This document shows positions 31,805 to 40,504 of a stretch of 64,000 nt of DNA, in pieces. The notes beneath the pieces were generated by a model. The model ran no database searches and had not been told where the DNA came from. It saw only the letters and a program-made list of their open reading frames with translations. The translations under genes were made by a program, and so were the position numbers. Every line of letters begins with the position of its first letter. Within the stretch, counting starts at the first letter, position 1. Origin of the DNA: JAAFJM01 sp964529175 (GTDB taxonomy: Bacteria > Bacteroidota > Bacteroidia > UKL13-3); assembly GCA_964529175.1 (NCBI GenBank), contig CAZGVO010000012.1:56462-120461 (forward strand). Reading direction: 5' to 3'.

Positions 31805-32565
31805 CCATCATATACTTATTAGGCACTTTCTTTTCATTCCTTTTGGTGGGGTTTATTATTTATTATGTAATCTTACATCAAAAAAAGGTAAATGAATATA
31901 ATTTACAATTAAAAGAGCAAGAACTGAAAAAACAGCAAGCTTTATTGGTGGCTCTTACAGAGGGGCAAGAAAAGGAGCGCAAACGTTTAGCAGAAGAACT
32001 GCATGATGGCATTGGTGCCAAACTTTCGGGCTTAAATATGAGTTTAGAATATTTGTATAACCAAGGCATAACGGATATAGATTTGCTAAAACAAGTGAGC
32101 GTAGGAGTGAGCGAAACCATTGATGAAATCAGGGAAATTTCGCAAAACCTAAAGCCGAGTTCCTTATTTTCGAAGGGGCTTCATAAAAGCTTAGCAGAGT
32201 TTGTAGAGCGATTGAATACCAAAGGCCATTGTTATTACCATTTGTACATCGAAAATTTTGATGAGCCTATCAGTCAGGAGTTACAGTTTGCATTGTATCG
32301 CATTATTTCGGAATTGATGACCAATATAAATAGACATGCGGAAGCTACCGAAGCATCCATACAAGTGTTATTAAATAACGATGGCATATTGCAACTCATA
32401 GCTGAAGACAATGGCATAGGATTTAAAACCGAATACCAAACCAATGGAAAAAATGGCATTGGTTTACAAAATATTGAAAATAGGGTAGCTGCTTTTAATG
32501 GTGAAATCAATATTGATTCTACCGCACAAGGCACTACCATTATTATAGAAATACCCGTAATTTAA
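31792..32565 (+). CDS. NarL-type sensor histidine kinase (HisKA_3)
   Basis: 257 residues. One N-terminal helix (about 5-28), a coiled-coil to residue 65, then the HisKA_3 box KERKRLAEELHDGIGAKLSGL with His71. The ATPase domain has ELMTNINRHAEA (N box), AEDNGIGF and GKNGIGLQNIENRV (G boxes). There is no sensor domain of its own. It overlaps the upstream multi-TM gene by 13 bases and is followed after six bases by its regulator, so the three probably act as one unit. Confidence 0.92.
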   Translation: MENLTIIYLLGTFFSFLLVGFIIYYVILHQKKVNEYNLQLKEQELKKQQALLVALTEGQEKERKRLAEELHDGIGAKLSGLNMSLEYLYNQGITDIDLLKQVSVGVSETIDEIREISQNLKPSSLFSKGLHKSLAEFVERLNTKGHCYYHLYIENFDEPISQELQFALYRIISELMTNINRHAEATEASIQVLLNNDGILQLIAEDNGIGFKTEYQTNGKNGIGLQNIENRVAAFNGEINIDSTAQGTTIIIEIPVI

Positions 32566-32571
32566 TAAAAG

Positions 32572-33180
32572 ATGAAAGAGTCAATTAATATTTATATAGC
32601 CGATGACCACCAAATAGTAATAGATGGCTTATCGTTATTGCTCAAAAATCAAAATAATATTGCCATTATTGGCACCTCCAACGATGGTGTAAAGGCATAT
32701 AACGATATAGTAGTGCTTAAGCCCGATATTGCCTTGCTCGATTTACGCATGCCCGGTAAAGAAGGTTTAGAAATAATCAAATCGTTATTGGGTAAAACCC
32801 GTACTAGGTTTATTATACTTTCCATGCACCAAGAAAAACGTTATGTAATTGATGCTATGAATTACAACGCACATGCTTATTTGCTTAAAAATGTGGGTCA
32901 ACAAGAATTGTTAAACACCATTTACAAAGTAGCTGATGGCGAAAAATTATTTAACGAGGAATTGCTAAGTAGTAATAAAGAAGAAAAAGCTTTTTTATCT
33001 CCCCGAGAAATGGATGTATTGCGCGAGATAATGAATGGGTTAAAATCGGCAGATATAGCCGAAAAATTAAATTTAAGCCATTTTACAGTAAATACCCACC
33101 GTAAAAATTTAATGAAAAAAGCAGGCGTAAATAATGTATCGCAGCTTATAAGTTGGGTAAACGAAAAAGGGATTGTGTAG
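32572..33180 (+). CDS. NarL/FixJ-family response regulator
   Basis: 202 residues. Receiver with the acidic pair at Asp11-Asp12, phospho-acceptor Asp57 in LLDLRMPGKEG, and Lys in HAYLLKN. The C-terminal LuxR-type HTH is LSPREMDVLREIMNGLKSADIAEKLNLSHFTVNTHRKNLMKKAGVNNVSQL. It is the last gene of the four-gene operon and the cognate partner of the kinase six bases upstream. Confidence 0.94.
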   Translation: MKESINIYIADDHQIVIDGLSLLLKNQNNIAIIGTSNDGVKAYNDIVVLKPDIALLDLRMPGKEGLEIIKSLLGKTRTRFIILSMHQEKRYVIDAMNYNAHAYLLKNVGQQELLNTIYKVADGEKLFNEELLSSNKEEKAFLSPREMDVLREIMNGLKSADIAEKLNLSHFTVNTHRKNLMKKAGVNNVSQLISWVNEKGIV

Positions 33181-33314
33181 TCACGCCTTGCGTGATTGTT
33201 GTCCCGATAAATGGGGAGTTAAATTGTAGTATTGTTTTCACGCCTTGCATGATTTAATTGCTAATTACCTATTGCCTATTGCTCATTGCCTCCTTCGACA
33301 AGCTCAGAATGACA
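33181..33314. repeat. Intergenic cluster of short dispersed repeats
   Basis: Contains TCACGCCTTGCGTGA (33181-33195, hairpin) and a near copy at 33238-33252, a degraded CCCGATA palindrome half (33203-33209), TATTGCC-type short repeats, and TCCTTCGACAAGCTCAGAATGACA (33291-33314). The last is related to the element inside the PIG-L gene. No gene is seen in 33181-33455. Confidence 0.7.
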
Positions 33315-33409
33315 AACTACAATTAGCAAAAATCTATCGTCTATGGTCCATTAACTAATTACCAAATTCGCGCTTAAAACACTCCTCATTTCTAATTTAA
33401 GGCATTAGT

Positions 33410-33439
33410 TTGATTTGCCAATAGAAAATCCTACATTCG
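33410..33439 (+). promoter_or_regulatory. Candidate promoter of the dihydroorotase-like operon
   Basis: TTG (33410-33412), 19 bases, then TACATTCG (33432-33439), close to the Bacteroidota TTG-N19-TAnnTTTG form, 16 bases before the ATG. Confidence 0.5.
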
Positions 33440-33455
33440 CCACGCTTTCTTTTTT

Positions 33456-34745
33456 ATGGAATTACTTATTTTAAATGCTACTATTTGTTTTCCCGCAAGT
33501 CCTTTTTTTAATAAAGTTTGCGATGTACTGATAGTTGGTAATCAAATAGATACTATTGCTTTGAGTAGCAAAAAAACATTTGCTAATTATACCAAAAATA
33601 AAAAAAACTGGATTACCGATGCAAAAAATGCTTGGTTAATGCCATCTATGGTTTGTTTGCGCAGCCATAGTTCAGATCCAGGAGATGAGCATAAAGAAAG
33701 TTTGGAATCATTAGCTGAAACAGCAAGAGCAGGTGGTTTTTCTACTGTTTGTGTATTGCCCGATAGTAATCCAACTATCAATACCAAAAGTGCTGTGGAG
33801 TATGTTATCAATAAATCAAAACAACTTCCTGCTAAATTATTGCCTTATGGCACTTTAAGCCAAAAATTAGAAGGAAAAGAATTAAGCGAAATGTACGATA
33901 TGCATTTGGCTGGAGCTGTTGGTTTTACCGATGCTAACCATGCAGTAAAAAATAGTGGCTTAATGTTACGTGCTTTGCAATACAGCCAAATTTTTGGTGG
34001 TAAAATATTTACCCATGCCGAAGATGTGCATTTAAGCGCAGGTGGCCGCATGCACGAAGGAAATATAAGTGTGCTTTTGGGTTTAAAAGGTATTCCGGCC
34101 ATGGCCGAGGAAATGGCTATTAAACGCGATTTGGAATTGGCTAAATATGCCAATGCACCAATTCATTTTTCGCATATTTCGAGCAAAGGCTCGGTAGAAA
34201 TTATACAGAAAGCTAAAAAACAAGGCATTGCAGTTACTTGCGATGTGGCTGTAGCAAATTTAATTTTTACCGATAATGATATGTTGGAGTATAATTCCAA
34301 CTTAAAATTAAATCCACCTTTGCGCGGCAAAGAAGATAAAAAAGCACTTTGGGCAGGTTTAATGGATGGAACTATCGATGCCATTGTTACCGATCATTAT
34401 CCGCAAAATGTGGAGTTAAAAGATGTGGAGTTTGAATATGCCGATGAAGGAATGATTATGTTACAAACTGCCTTGCCATTGGTTTTAGCCAATGCGCCTA
34501 AAGGTTTTGAAATAAACCATTTGGTAGAAAAATTGTGTATCAATCCGCGTAAAATTATCAACTTGCCAATTCCTGAATTAGAAAAGGGAAGTTTTGTTGA
34601 CTTTATTATTTTTGACCCTAACGAAAAATGGATTTTGAACGAAAAAACCAATAAGTCAAAATCGAGAAATACAGTATTTTACAATAAAGAAATTAAGGGT
34701 AAGGTGTTATCATCGTACTCTTCAAATTTAAATTACGAAAACTAA
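33456..34745 (+). CDS. pyrC: Dihydroorotase-like amidohydrolase with altered metal site
   Basis: 429 residues, amidohydrolase fold. The usual His-x-His-x-Arg-Glu-Pro-Gly of dihydroorotase reads Arg69-Ser-His71-Ser-Ser73-Asp-Pro-Gly. One metal-binding His and the substrate-binding Arg are therefore replaced. Later elements are kept: IFTHAEDVHL, IHFSHISSKGSVEII and VTDHYPQN with the catalytic Asp. Bacteroidota often carry such HxH-less DHOase paralogues, which may be inactive or serve as partners of aspartate carbamoyltransferase. It heads an operon with an unknown protein, DUF4199 and glycosyltransferases, a neighbourhood I know from other Bacteroidota. Confidence 0.8.
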   Translation: MELLILNATICFPASPFFNKVCDVLIVGNQIDTIALSSKKTFANYTKNKKNWITDAKNAWLMPSMVCLRSHSSDPGDEHKESLESLAETARAGGFSTVCVLPDSNPTINTKSAVEYVINKSKQLPAKLLPYGTLSQKLEGKELSEMYDMHLAGAVGFTDANHAVKNSGLMLRALQYSQIFGGKIFTHAEDVHLSAGGRMHEGNISVLLGLKGIPAMAEEMAIKRDLELAKYANAPIHFSHISSKGSVEIIQKAKKQGIAVTCDVAVANLIFTDNDMLEYNSNLKLNPPLRGKEDKKALWAGLMDGTIDAIVTDHYPQNVELKDVEFEYADEGMIMLQTALPLVLANAPKGFEINHLVEKLCINPRKIINLPIPELEKGSFVDFIIFDPNEKWILNEKTNKSKSRNTVFYNKEIKGKVLSSYSSNLNYEN

Positions 34746-34750
34746 ATAAT

Positions 34751-35413
34751 ATGATTATAGAAAATCAATCAAGAGTGGTTTTAAGCTCTTTAAAAGCACT
34801 GCTTGAAACATATGCAGAAGGTAAAAATTTAAAAAACATAACTGACGAATGCGGTCAGATTTTTGTAGCACAAAACAGTTTTGAGGATAAACTAAAAGCT
34901 TTGGATGCTTTGGTTCCTAAAAATGGTTATGGCGAAATAGAAGAAGTGGTTTTTGATTTGATGTTGGTTCATTTTTTATCAGCATTTGCGCACGATGAAG
35001 AGTATTTTGACTCGGAGGAGTGGATAGAAATTGAAGAACAAACAGTAGAGCGTGGAACAGAATTATTAAATGTTTACCTTTACATTAACGAAGCTAACGA
35101 TGCTGATGCTGAAATTTCGATTGGCGATTTCTTAAACGAATTTTTGTTAACCGATATGGATGAGTTTCAAGATGAGTTTAAAATTTATGAACCACTAATT
35201 GAAAACGATTTAGAAGAAGCTGATTTTGACGATTTAACTGCTTTGAAGAAAACTTTAAGCGATGAGTCGCCAATAAAAGATATGTTTATTCCTATGGTTA
35301 TGTTTTTCCAAACTCCTTACTCTGTAAATATGGTAAGTCAGTTTAAATCAACTTATAATTCATACGAAATTGGCGTATTGGCTTCGTTAATTGCATTTGC
35401 AAATACTAAATAA
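34751..35413 (+). CDS. Acidic hypothetical protein, 220 residues
   Basis: Mostly helical, strongly acidic in the middle (YFDSEEWIEIEEQTVERG, LTDMDEFQDEF, LIENDLEEADFDD), with no signal peptide or membrane helix. No family recognised. It starts five bases after the dihydroorotase-like gene and 18 bases before DUF4199, so it belongs to this operon. It may be a cytoplasmic binding partner; nothing in the sequence tells which. Confidence 0.6.
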   Translation: MIIENQSRVVLSSLKALLETYAEGKNLKNITDECGQIFVAQNSFEDKLKALDALVPKNGYGEIEEVVFDLMLVHFLSAFAHDEEYFDSEEWIEIEEQTVERGTELLNVYLYINEANDADAEISIGDFLNEFLLTDMDEFQDEFKIYEPLIENDLEEADFDDLTALKKTLSDESPIKDMFIPMVMFFQTPYSVNMVSQFKSTYNSYEIGVLASLIAFANTK

Positions 35414-35431
35414 TTTAATAAAACTAAAGTT

Positions 35432-35989
35432 ATGACAAGTGAAGAAAACTTTAAATCTCTTTGGCAATATGCCTACAAGTTTGGGTTAATGTATGCCTTA
35501 GCTGTTATTGTAATTGACTTATTGTTTTTTATTACTGGCTCCTATCGTGGCGACCACCAAGTAATTGATTTGGTGCTCTCGGCTGGTACTTCTATTTCCA
35601 TTATATTTTTTGGAATGAAATTAAGACGCGATAACGATTTTGGTGGTTATAGCAAATATTTAGAAGTACTAAAAACCGGATTAGCCATTGGCGTTATTGC
35701 TTCGGTAACGGTAGCTATTTGGAAATACGCTTATTACAGTTTTATTAATCCTGAAGAACTAGCTAAAGAGTTTGAATTGGTTAAGAAAACTTTTTTAGAA
35801 ATGGATGTATTTGATGAAGATAAAAAAATGGAATTGATTAGAAACGTAAAAGAATCAAATACTCCTGTGGCTAAATTAACAGGGAATTTGATTTCAATAA
35901 ACATTTATGCTTTGGTTTTAGGATTAATTCTTGCCATTTTTATTCAAAAACCAAATCCTGAAGACGAGTATAACCAACTAGATAGATAA
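35432..35989 (+). CDS. DUF4199 family membrane protein
   Basis: 185 residues, four predicted helices: FGLMYALAVIVIDLLFFITG, VLSAGTSISIIFFGMKLR, LAIGVIASVTVAIWKYAYYSFI and ISINIYALVLGLILAIFIQK. A cytoplasmic segment (Glu/Lys-rich, LVKKTFLEMDVFDEDKKMELIRN) lies between helices 3 and 4. This matches DUF4199, a Bacteroidota family usually found beside dihydroorotase and family 2 glycosyltransferase genes, as here. Function unknown. Confidence 0.82.
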   Translation: MTSEENFKSLWQYAYKFGLMYALAVIVIDLLFFITGSYRGDHQVIDLVLSAGTSISIIFFGMKLRRDNDFGGYSKYLEVLKTGLAIGVIASVTVAIWKYAYYSFINPEELAKEFELVKKTFLEMDVFDEDKKMELIRNVKESNTPVAKLTGNLISINIYALVLGLILAIFIQKPNPEDEYNQLDR

Positions 35990-36033
35990 GCCATTACAAG
36001 TTATAATTATTAATTTATAAAAATATTTTTTAA

Positions 36034-37005
36034 GTGAAAGAAATTCAAATATCGGTTGTAATACCATTTTATAATGAAGACGAATCTTTGCCTGAATTAT
36101 TGGCTTGGATAGAACGAGTAATGAATGAAAATAATTTCACTTACGAGGTGATAATGGTTGATGACGGCAGCACCGACAATAGTTGGGCTGTGGTTGAACA
36201 ATTATCAGCAAAAAATCCATTAATTAAAGCCATTAAGTTTAGACGTAATTATGGAAAATCGGCTGCTTTAAATGTGGCTTTCCATAAAGTTCAAGGCAAA
36301 GTAGTAATTACTATGGATGCCGATATGCAAGATAGTCCTGATGAAATTCCGGCACTTTACAGCATGATAGTAAACGATGGTTATGATTTGGTAAGCGGTT
36401 GGAAAAAGAAACGTTACGACCCCATTACCAAAACCATTCCTACAAAAATATTTAATTGGGCTACGCGCAAAATGAGTGGCATTCAACTAAACGACTTTAA
36501 CTGTGGTTTAAAATCGTATAAAGTAGATGTGGTAAAAGCCATTGAGGTTTATAACGAAATGCATCGCTATATTCCTGTTTTAGCTAAATGGAATGGTTTT
36601 ACTAAAATAGCCGAAAAAGAAGTAGAACACAGAGCACGTAAATACGGAACTACCAAGTTTGGTTTCGACCGTTTTATCAATGGCTTTTTAGATTTATTGA
36701 CCATATTTTTTGTATCTAAATTTGGTAAAAAACCCATGCACTTTTTTGGTGTATTAGGAACTTTATTTTTTATGTTTGGTTTTTTTGGAGCAGCTTATAT
36801 TGGCGCTCAAAAATTATGGTTTATAGCTCACAACTGGACTTTAAACCGTGGAATTACTGAACAGCCAATGTTTTATATTGCATTGGTTTCCATTATTATA
36901 GGTATGCAATTGTTTTTAGCTGGTTTTATTGGCGAGTTAATTAGCCGTAACTCAAGCGACAGAAACCATTATGGTATAACCAAATATTTGGGTTATAATG
37001 ACTAA
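36034..37005 (+). CDS. Family 2 glycosyltransferase, DPM1/GtrB-like
   Basis: 323 residues. GTG start at 36034, the only start before ISVVIPFYNEDESLPELL. Nucleotide-sugar site VDDGSTDNSW, metal-binding TMDADMQDSPDEIP (DxD), and the acceptor-side KKRYDPITKTIPTKIFNWATRKMSG. Two C-terminal helices (about 232-254 and 275-297) anchor it in the inner membrane. Enzymes of this type load a sugar on polyprenyl phosphate, which the GT-C proteins at the start of the window could use as donor. The link is an inference. It overlaps the next gene by eight bases. Confidence 0.88.
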   Translation: MKEIQISVVIPFYNEDESLPELLAWIERVMNENNFTYEVIMVDDGSTDNSWAVVEQLSAKNPLIKAIKFRRNYGKSAALNVAFHKVQGKVVITMDADMQDSPDEIPALYSMIVNDGYDLVSGWKKKRYDPITKTIPTKIFNWATRKMSGIQLNDFNCGLKSYKVDVVKAIEVYNEMHRYIPVLAKWNGFTKIAEKEVEHRARKYGTTKFGFDRFINGFLDLLTIFFVSKFGKKPMHFFGVLGTLFFMFGFFGAAYIGAQKLWFIAHNWTLNRGITEQPMFYIALVSIIIGMQLFLAGFIGELISRNSSDRNHYGITKYLGYND

Positions 37006-38125
37006 GAAAAAAATTTTAATTATTGGTCCCGCTTGGCCTTTGCGTGGTGGGTTGGCTACTTATAACGAACGTTTATGTCGTGAGTTTAATGCACAAGGAC
37101 ATGAATGTGAAATAGCTAGTTTTTCGTTGCAATATCCGCAGTTTTTGTTTCCCGGTAAAACGCAAATGAGCGATGACCCGCAACCAACTGATATTGTAAT
37201 TCACTCTATTATGAATTCAATTAACCCAATTAATTGGTTAAGTGTTGGCTATAAATTAAATAAAAAACAATACGATTTAGTAATTTTTAGGTATTGGATG
37301 AGTTTTATGGCGCCTGCTTTTGGTACCATAGCTAGGTTAATTAGAGCAAATGGTAAAACCAAAATTATTACCATTGCCGATAATATTATTCCCCACGAGC
37401 AACAGTTTTTTGATACTGCGTTTACGCAATATTTTATAGAAAGTAACCGTGGTTTTTTAGCCATGAGCCGCGAGGTTTATGCGCATATTGATTTATTTAC
37501 CACAGGTAAACCTAAAAAATATGTACCTCACCCTATGTACGATATGTTTGGCCCATTGCTTGATAAACAAGAGGCAAAACACAAACTAGGATTAGATGAA
37601 AACTGTAATTACCTTTTGTTTTTTGGATTTATACGTAAATACAAAGGCCTAACTTTATTGTTAAACAGTTTTGCTTTATTGCAACAAAGTAATCCTAACT
37701 TAAAGCTAATTGTAGCAGGCGAATTTTACGAAAACAGTGAACCTTATTTGGAACAAATAAAAAATTTAGGGCTAACAGATAGTGTTATTCTTCGCACCGA
37801 TTTTATTCCTAATAATGAAGTAGGCGTTTATTTTTCAGCTGCCGACTTAGTGGTGCAAACTTATATTACAGCCACTCAAAGTGGAGTTACACAAATAGCT
37901 TATTATTACAATAAACCCATGTTGGTTACCAATGTTGGCGGTTTGGCAGAGTTAGTTCCACATGAAGTAGTGGGATATGTGGTTGAAAGAGACGAGCAAG
38001 CCATAGCACAAGCCATTACCGATTATTACACACAAAATAAAGAAGCTGAATTCACAGCCAATATTGAAGTAGAAAAACAAAAGTTTACTTGGAAATATTT
38101 AACAGAGCAGTTGTTGGATATTTAA
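36998..38125 (+). CDS. GT-B glycosyltransferase (family 1/4 type)
   Basis: 375 residues. N-terminal Rossmann half starts KKKILIIGPAWPLRGGLATYNERLCREF (Gly-rich acceptor loop). The C-terminal half has LLFFGFIRKYKGLTLLLNSF, LKLIVAGEFYENSE and the donor-binding AATQSGVTQIAYYYNKPMLVTNVGGLAELV. The usual E-x7-E is modified (Gln-Ser near the first position). It overlaps the upstream glycosyltransferase gene by eight bases, so the two act in the same pathway, probably a surface polysaccharide or glycolipid. Confidence 0.85.
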   Translation: MTKKKILIIGPAWPLRGGLATYNERLCREFNAQGHECEIASFSLQYPQFLFPGKTQMSDDPQPTDIVIHSIMNSINPINWLSVGYKLNKKQYDLVIFRYWMSFMAPAFGTIARLIRANGKTKIITIADNIIPHEQQFFDTAFTQYFIESNRGFLAMSREVYAHIDLFTTGKPKKYVPHPMYDMFGPLLDKQEAKHKLGLDENCNYLLFFGFIRKYKGLTLLLNSFALLQQSNPNLKLIVAGEFYENSEPYLEQIKNLGLTDSVILRTDFIPNNEVGVYFSAADLVVQTYITATQSGVTQIAYYYNKPMLVTNVGGLAELVPHEVVGYVVERDEQAIAQAITDYYTQNKEAEFTANIEVEKQKFTWKYLTEQLLDI

Positions 38126-38129
38126 GTTG

Positions 38130-38212
38130 AGGAGTGCTTAAGTGTTTGTTGTTAAGTGTTTAAGTTGGAAAGTGTTAAAGTGTTTAAGTTCATGTGTTTA
38201 AGTAAGTTCATT
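38130..38212. repeat. Imperfect tandem repeats of GTGTTTAAGT type
   Basis: About five irregular copies of AAGTGTT(T)AAGT fill the gap after the glycosyltransferase gene. Low complexity; no coding potential. Confidence 0.65.
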
Positions 38213-38257
38213 TTTTTAGTTTAAAACTGCTAAACTTGTATTTCAACTTTTATTGTT

Positions 38258-39661
38258 TTGAAAAATTACTTTAATCTACTCAACATTCAGCAAAAATTAA
38301 GTGCCAACTTTCATTTTGATTTAAGGGCATTTGCACTTTTTAGAATAGTGTTGGGTTTTGTAATGATGCTTGATATCTGCATCAGGTTAAGCGATTTTAC
38401 TGTGTTTTATACCCAAAATGGTGTTTTGCCTTTTCAGTATTTTTTACAATTTTTCGATAAATATTATTTCCTACCCATTTACCAATTAAACGATGCTCCT
38501 TGGTTTGTAGGTATTTGTTTTGCAATTCACCTAATAGCTATTTTTTGCTTTGCAATAGGTTATCGAACCAAACTTTTTCAAGTTATTACCTTGTTGTTTT
38601 ACATTAGTTTACACATGCGTAATCCTTATGTGTTGCAGGGTGGCGATGATTTAATAAGGTGTATGCTGATTTTTAGTTTGTTTATGCCTTTAAATGCCAT
38701 ATGGGCTGTGCAGATTAAAAAAGTAACTCATAATTATACTCTTTACACATTGGTTTTTATGTTTCAAGTGTTAATGGTGTATTGGGTTTCGGCATGTATG
38801 AAAAACTCAGCCGAGTGGCATAGCAATGCCACAGCACTTTACTACGCTTTTAACCTCGATATTATTCAATGGCCTTTGGCTAAGTATTTATTGCAGTTTC
38901 CAACTTTGCTTAAAGTATTAACGCATGTGGTATTTTATTTTGAAATATTGATACCTATTCTGTTTTTTATTCCTTTTAAAAATCAAAGGATGCGAGCCAT
39001 AGGCATAATCAGTATTGTGTTATTCCAAATTGGAATTGCATCAACTTTATTTGTTGGGTTATTTTACTTAATTAATTTATGCGCTTTGATTCCATTATTG
39101 CCAACTCAGTTTTTTACGTATTTTAAAATTAAACAATTGGAAAAAGCCGAAGCATTGCCTTATAGTCAAACGTATAATTATTTGGCAATAGGTATTTTAG
39201 CTTATGTGTTGGTTTGGAATACCACTTATATTCCGCAGTTTAGGTATGGTTTGGCTAAAAAATTTAGAACGGTGGCTTATACCATTGGCATCAATCAAAG
39301 TTGGGGTATGTTTGCTCCCGCGGTTTTTAAAGATGATGGTTGGTTTATTTACGAAGCACATTTGGCTAATGGCGATACCTTGGATTTAAACAAAGCTTCG
39401 CAAAAACTAAGTTACCAAAAGCCCGAAAATATTTTAAGTACCATCAAAAACGACCGTTGGCGTAAATACTCCGAACATTTGGTTATGCAGGATAAAGTTT
39501 GGATAAGAGAACCTTTGAAAAATAAAATTATAAAAGATTATAATGCTTCAGTTCATGATGAAGGCAAAAAAATAAAACGTTTTTTTATCATTTACATGAA
39601 AGAGCTAACACCTCCTCCAGGTGATACTGCTAAAATTACGCAAGAGTATTTGACATATTAG
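38258..39661 (+). CDS. HTTM domain membrane protein
   Basis: 467 residues. LRAFALFRIVLGFVMMLDICIRLSDFTVFYTQNGVLP opens the horizontally transferred transmembrane (HTTM) domain known from vitamin K-dependent gamma-carboxylase relatives. The conserved SLHMRNPYVLQGGDDLIRCMLIFSLFMPL follows, and the hydrophilic C-terminal roughly 130 residues lie after helix 8. The start must be the TTG at 38258, because no ATG precedes the first helix. Carboxylase activity is not expected in most bacterial members. It lies 132 bases behind the glycosyltransferase genes, separated by short repeats, so it may be its own unit. Confidence 0.82.
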   Translation: MKNYFNLLNIQQKLSANFHFDLRAFALFRIVLGFVMMLDICIRLSDFTVFYTQNGVLPFQYFLQFFDKYYFLPIYQLNDAPWFVGICFAIHLIAIFCFAIGYRTKLFQVITLLFYISLHMRNPYVLQGGDDLIRCMLIFSLFMPLNAIWAVQIKKVTHNYTLYTLVFMFQVLMVYWVSACMKNSAEWHSNATALYYAFNLDIIQWPLAKYLLQFPTLLKVLTHVVFYFEILIPILFFIPFKNQRMRAIGIISIVLFQIGIASTLFVGLFYLINLCALIPLLPTQFFTYFKIKQLEKAEALPYSQTYNYLAIGILAYVLVWNTTYIPQFRYGLAKKFRTVAYTIGINQSWGMFAPAVFKDDGWFIYEAHLANGDTLDLNKASQKLSYQKPENILSTIKNDRWRKYSEHLVMQDKVWIREPLKNKIIKDYNASVHDEGKKIKRFFIIYMKELTPPPGDTAKITQEYLTY

Positions 39662-39829
39662 TTTAATAACCGATAATATTTTATGTATTTTGACTATTTT
39701 TTACATTATAAATTGTGATTCCCAATAAGTAAAGTATAACCAATGTATATTTAGTATTAAAAATAATTTGATAAATTAACAATTATCACTTGGTAATATT
39801 GCAGCGCTATATAATTTATTCAATTTTTA

Positions 39830-40504
39830 CTATTTTAATACACTCCAAACTACTCCATTTTTTTGTTCAAATTCTATTAAACCTAACTTTTTTGAAAAAA
39901 ATAACTTTTTAGGACAATTTGGTTTCTTAGTTAAATCAGTAGTAATTATTTTAAAAACAAAAACTTCATCAAAAATATTTCCAAAATGATTTGTATATTT
40001 CTCATAATAATCACATTTGAGATTTTGTTTTTCAGGTTTTAAATCGGAGAAAACAGTATAAGTTAAAGAATCAGTATTAAGATTAATTCTTGATACTTCG
40101 TAAAAATCATCTTCAAATAAATAGTAATAGAAATTAAAAACATTATTAGTTGGGTTGAATTCTAATCCATAAGAAATACTAAAATCATAAATAGATGTTT
40201 TTGTTGTAACATTTCTGCTTTGAGGAACAAAATCTTTGCATTCATCTCCCGGTTTTACATTGAAATTATATACAGGAGAGGCACCAAATTCATCTGGATA
40301 ATAATACGCCTTATTAGTGTATAATGTTTGAATTAAACTATCAGAAGATTTAATTATAAAAGATTTGTAGTTTTTAGTATAGCACAACCAATTGGTATCT
40401 GGAAAAAATGAAATCACTTTTATTCTACTTGTGCATTCTTCTTTTTGACAAGAAAAAATTAACATAAAACTCAAACTCAAGATTAAAATTATTTTATTTC
40501 CCAT
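39830..40504 (-). CDS. Putative lipoprotein
   Basis: 224 residues. Signal sequence with lipobox MLIFSCQKEEC (Cys19). The mature part is Tyr, Phe and Asn-rich with many predicted strands, and carries Cys residues at CTSR, WLCY, ECKDF, KCDY and NCPKK. Family not recognised. Its ATG lies inside the end of the upstream lipoprotein gene (16-base overlap), so the two are translated together. The 168-base gap on its other side is AT-rich and empty. Confidence 0.65.
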   Translation of the reverse strand: MGNKIILILSLSFMLIFSCQKEECTSRIKVISFFPDTNWLCYTKNYKSFIIKSSDSLIQTLYTNKAYYYPDEFGASPVYNFNVKPGDECKDFVPQSRNVTTKTSIYDFSISYGLEFNPTNNVFNFYYYLFEDDFYEVSRINLNTDSLTYTVFSDLKPEKQNLKCDYYEKYTNHFGNIFDEVFVFKIITTDLTKKPNCPKKLFFSKKLGLIEFEQKNGVVWSVLK

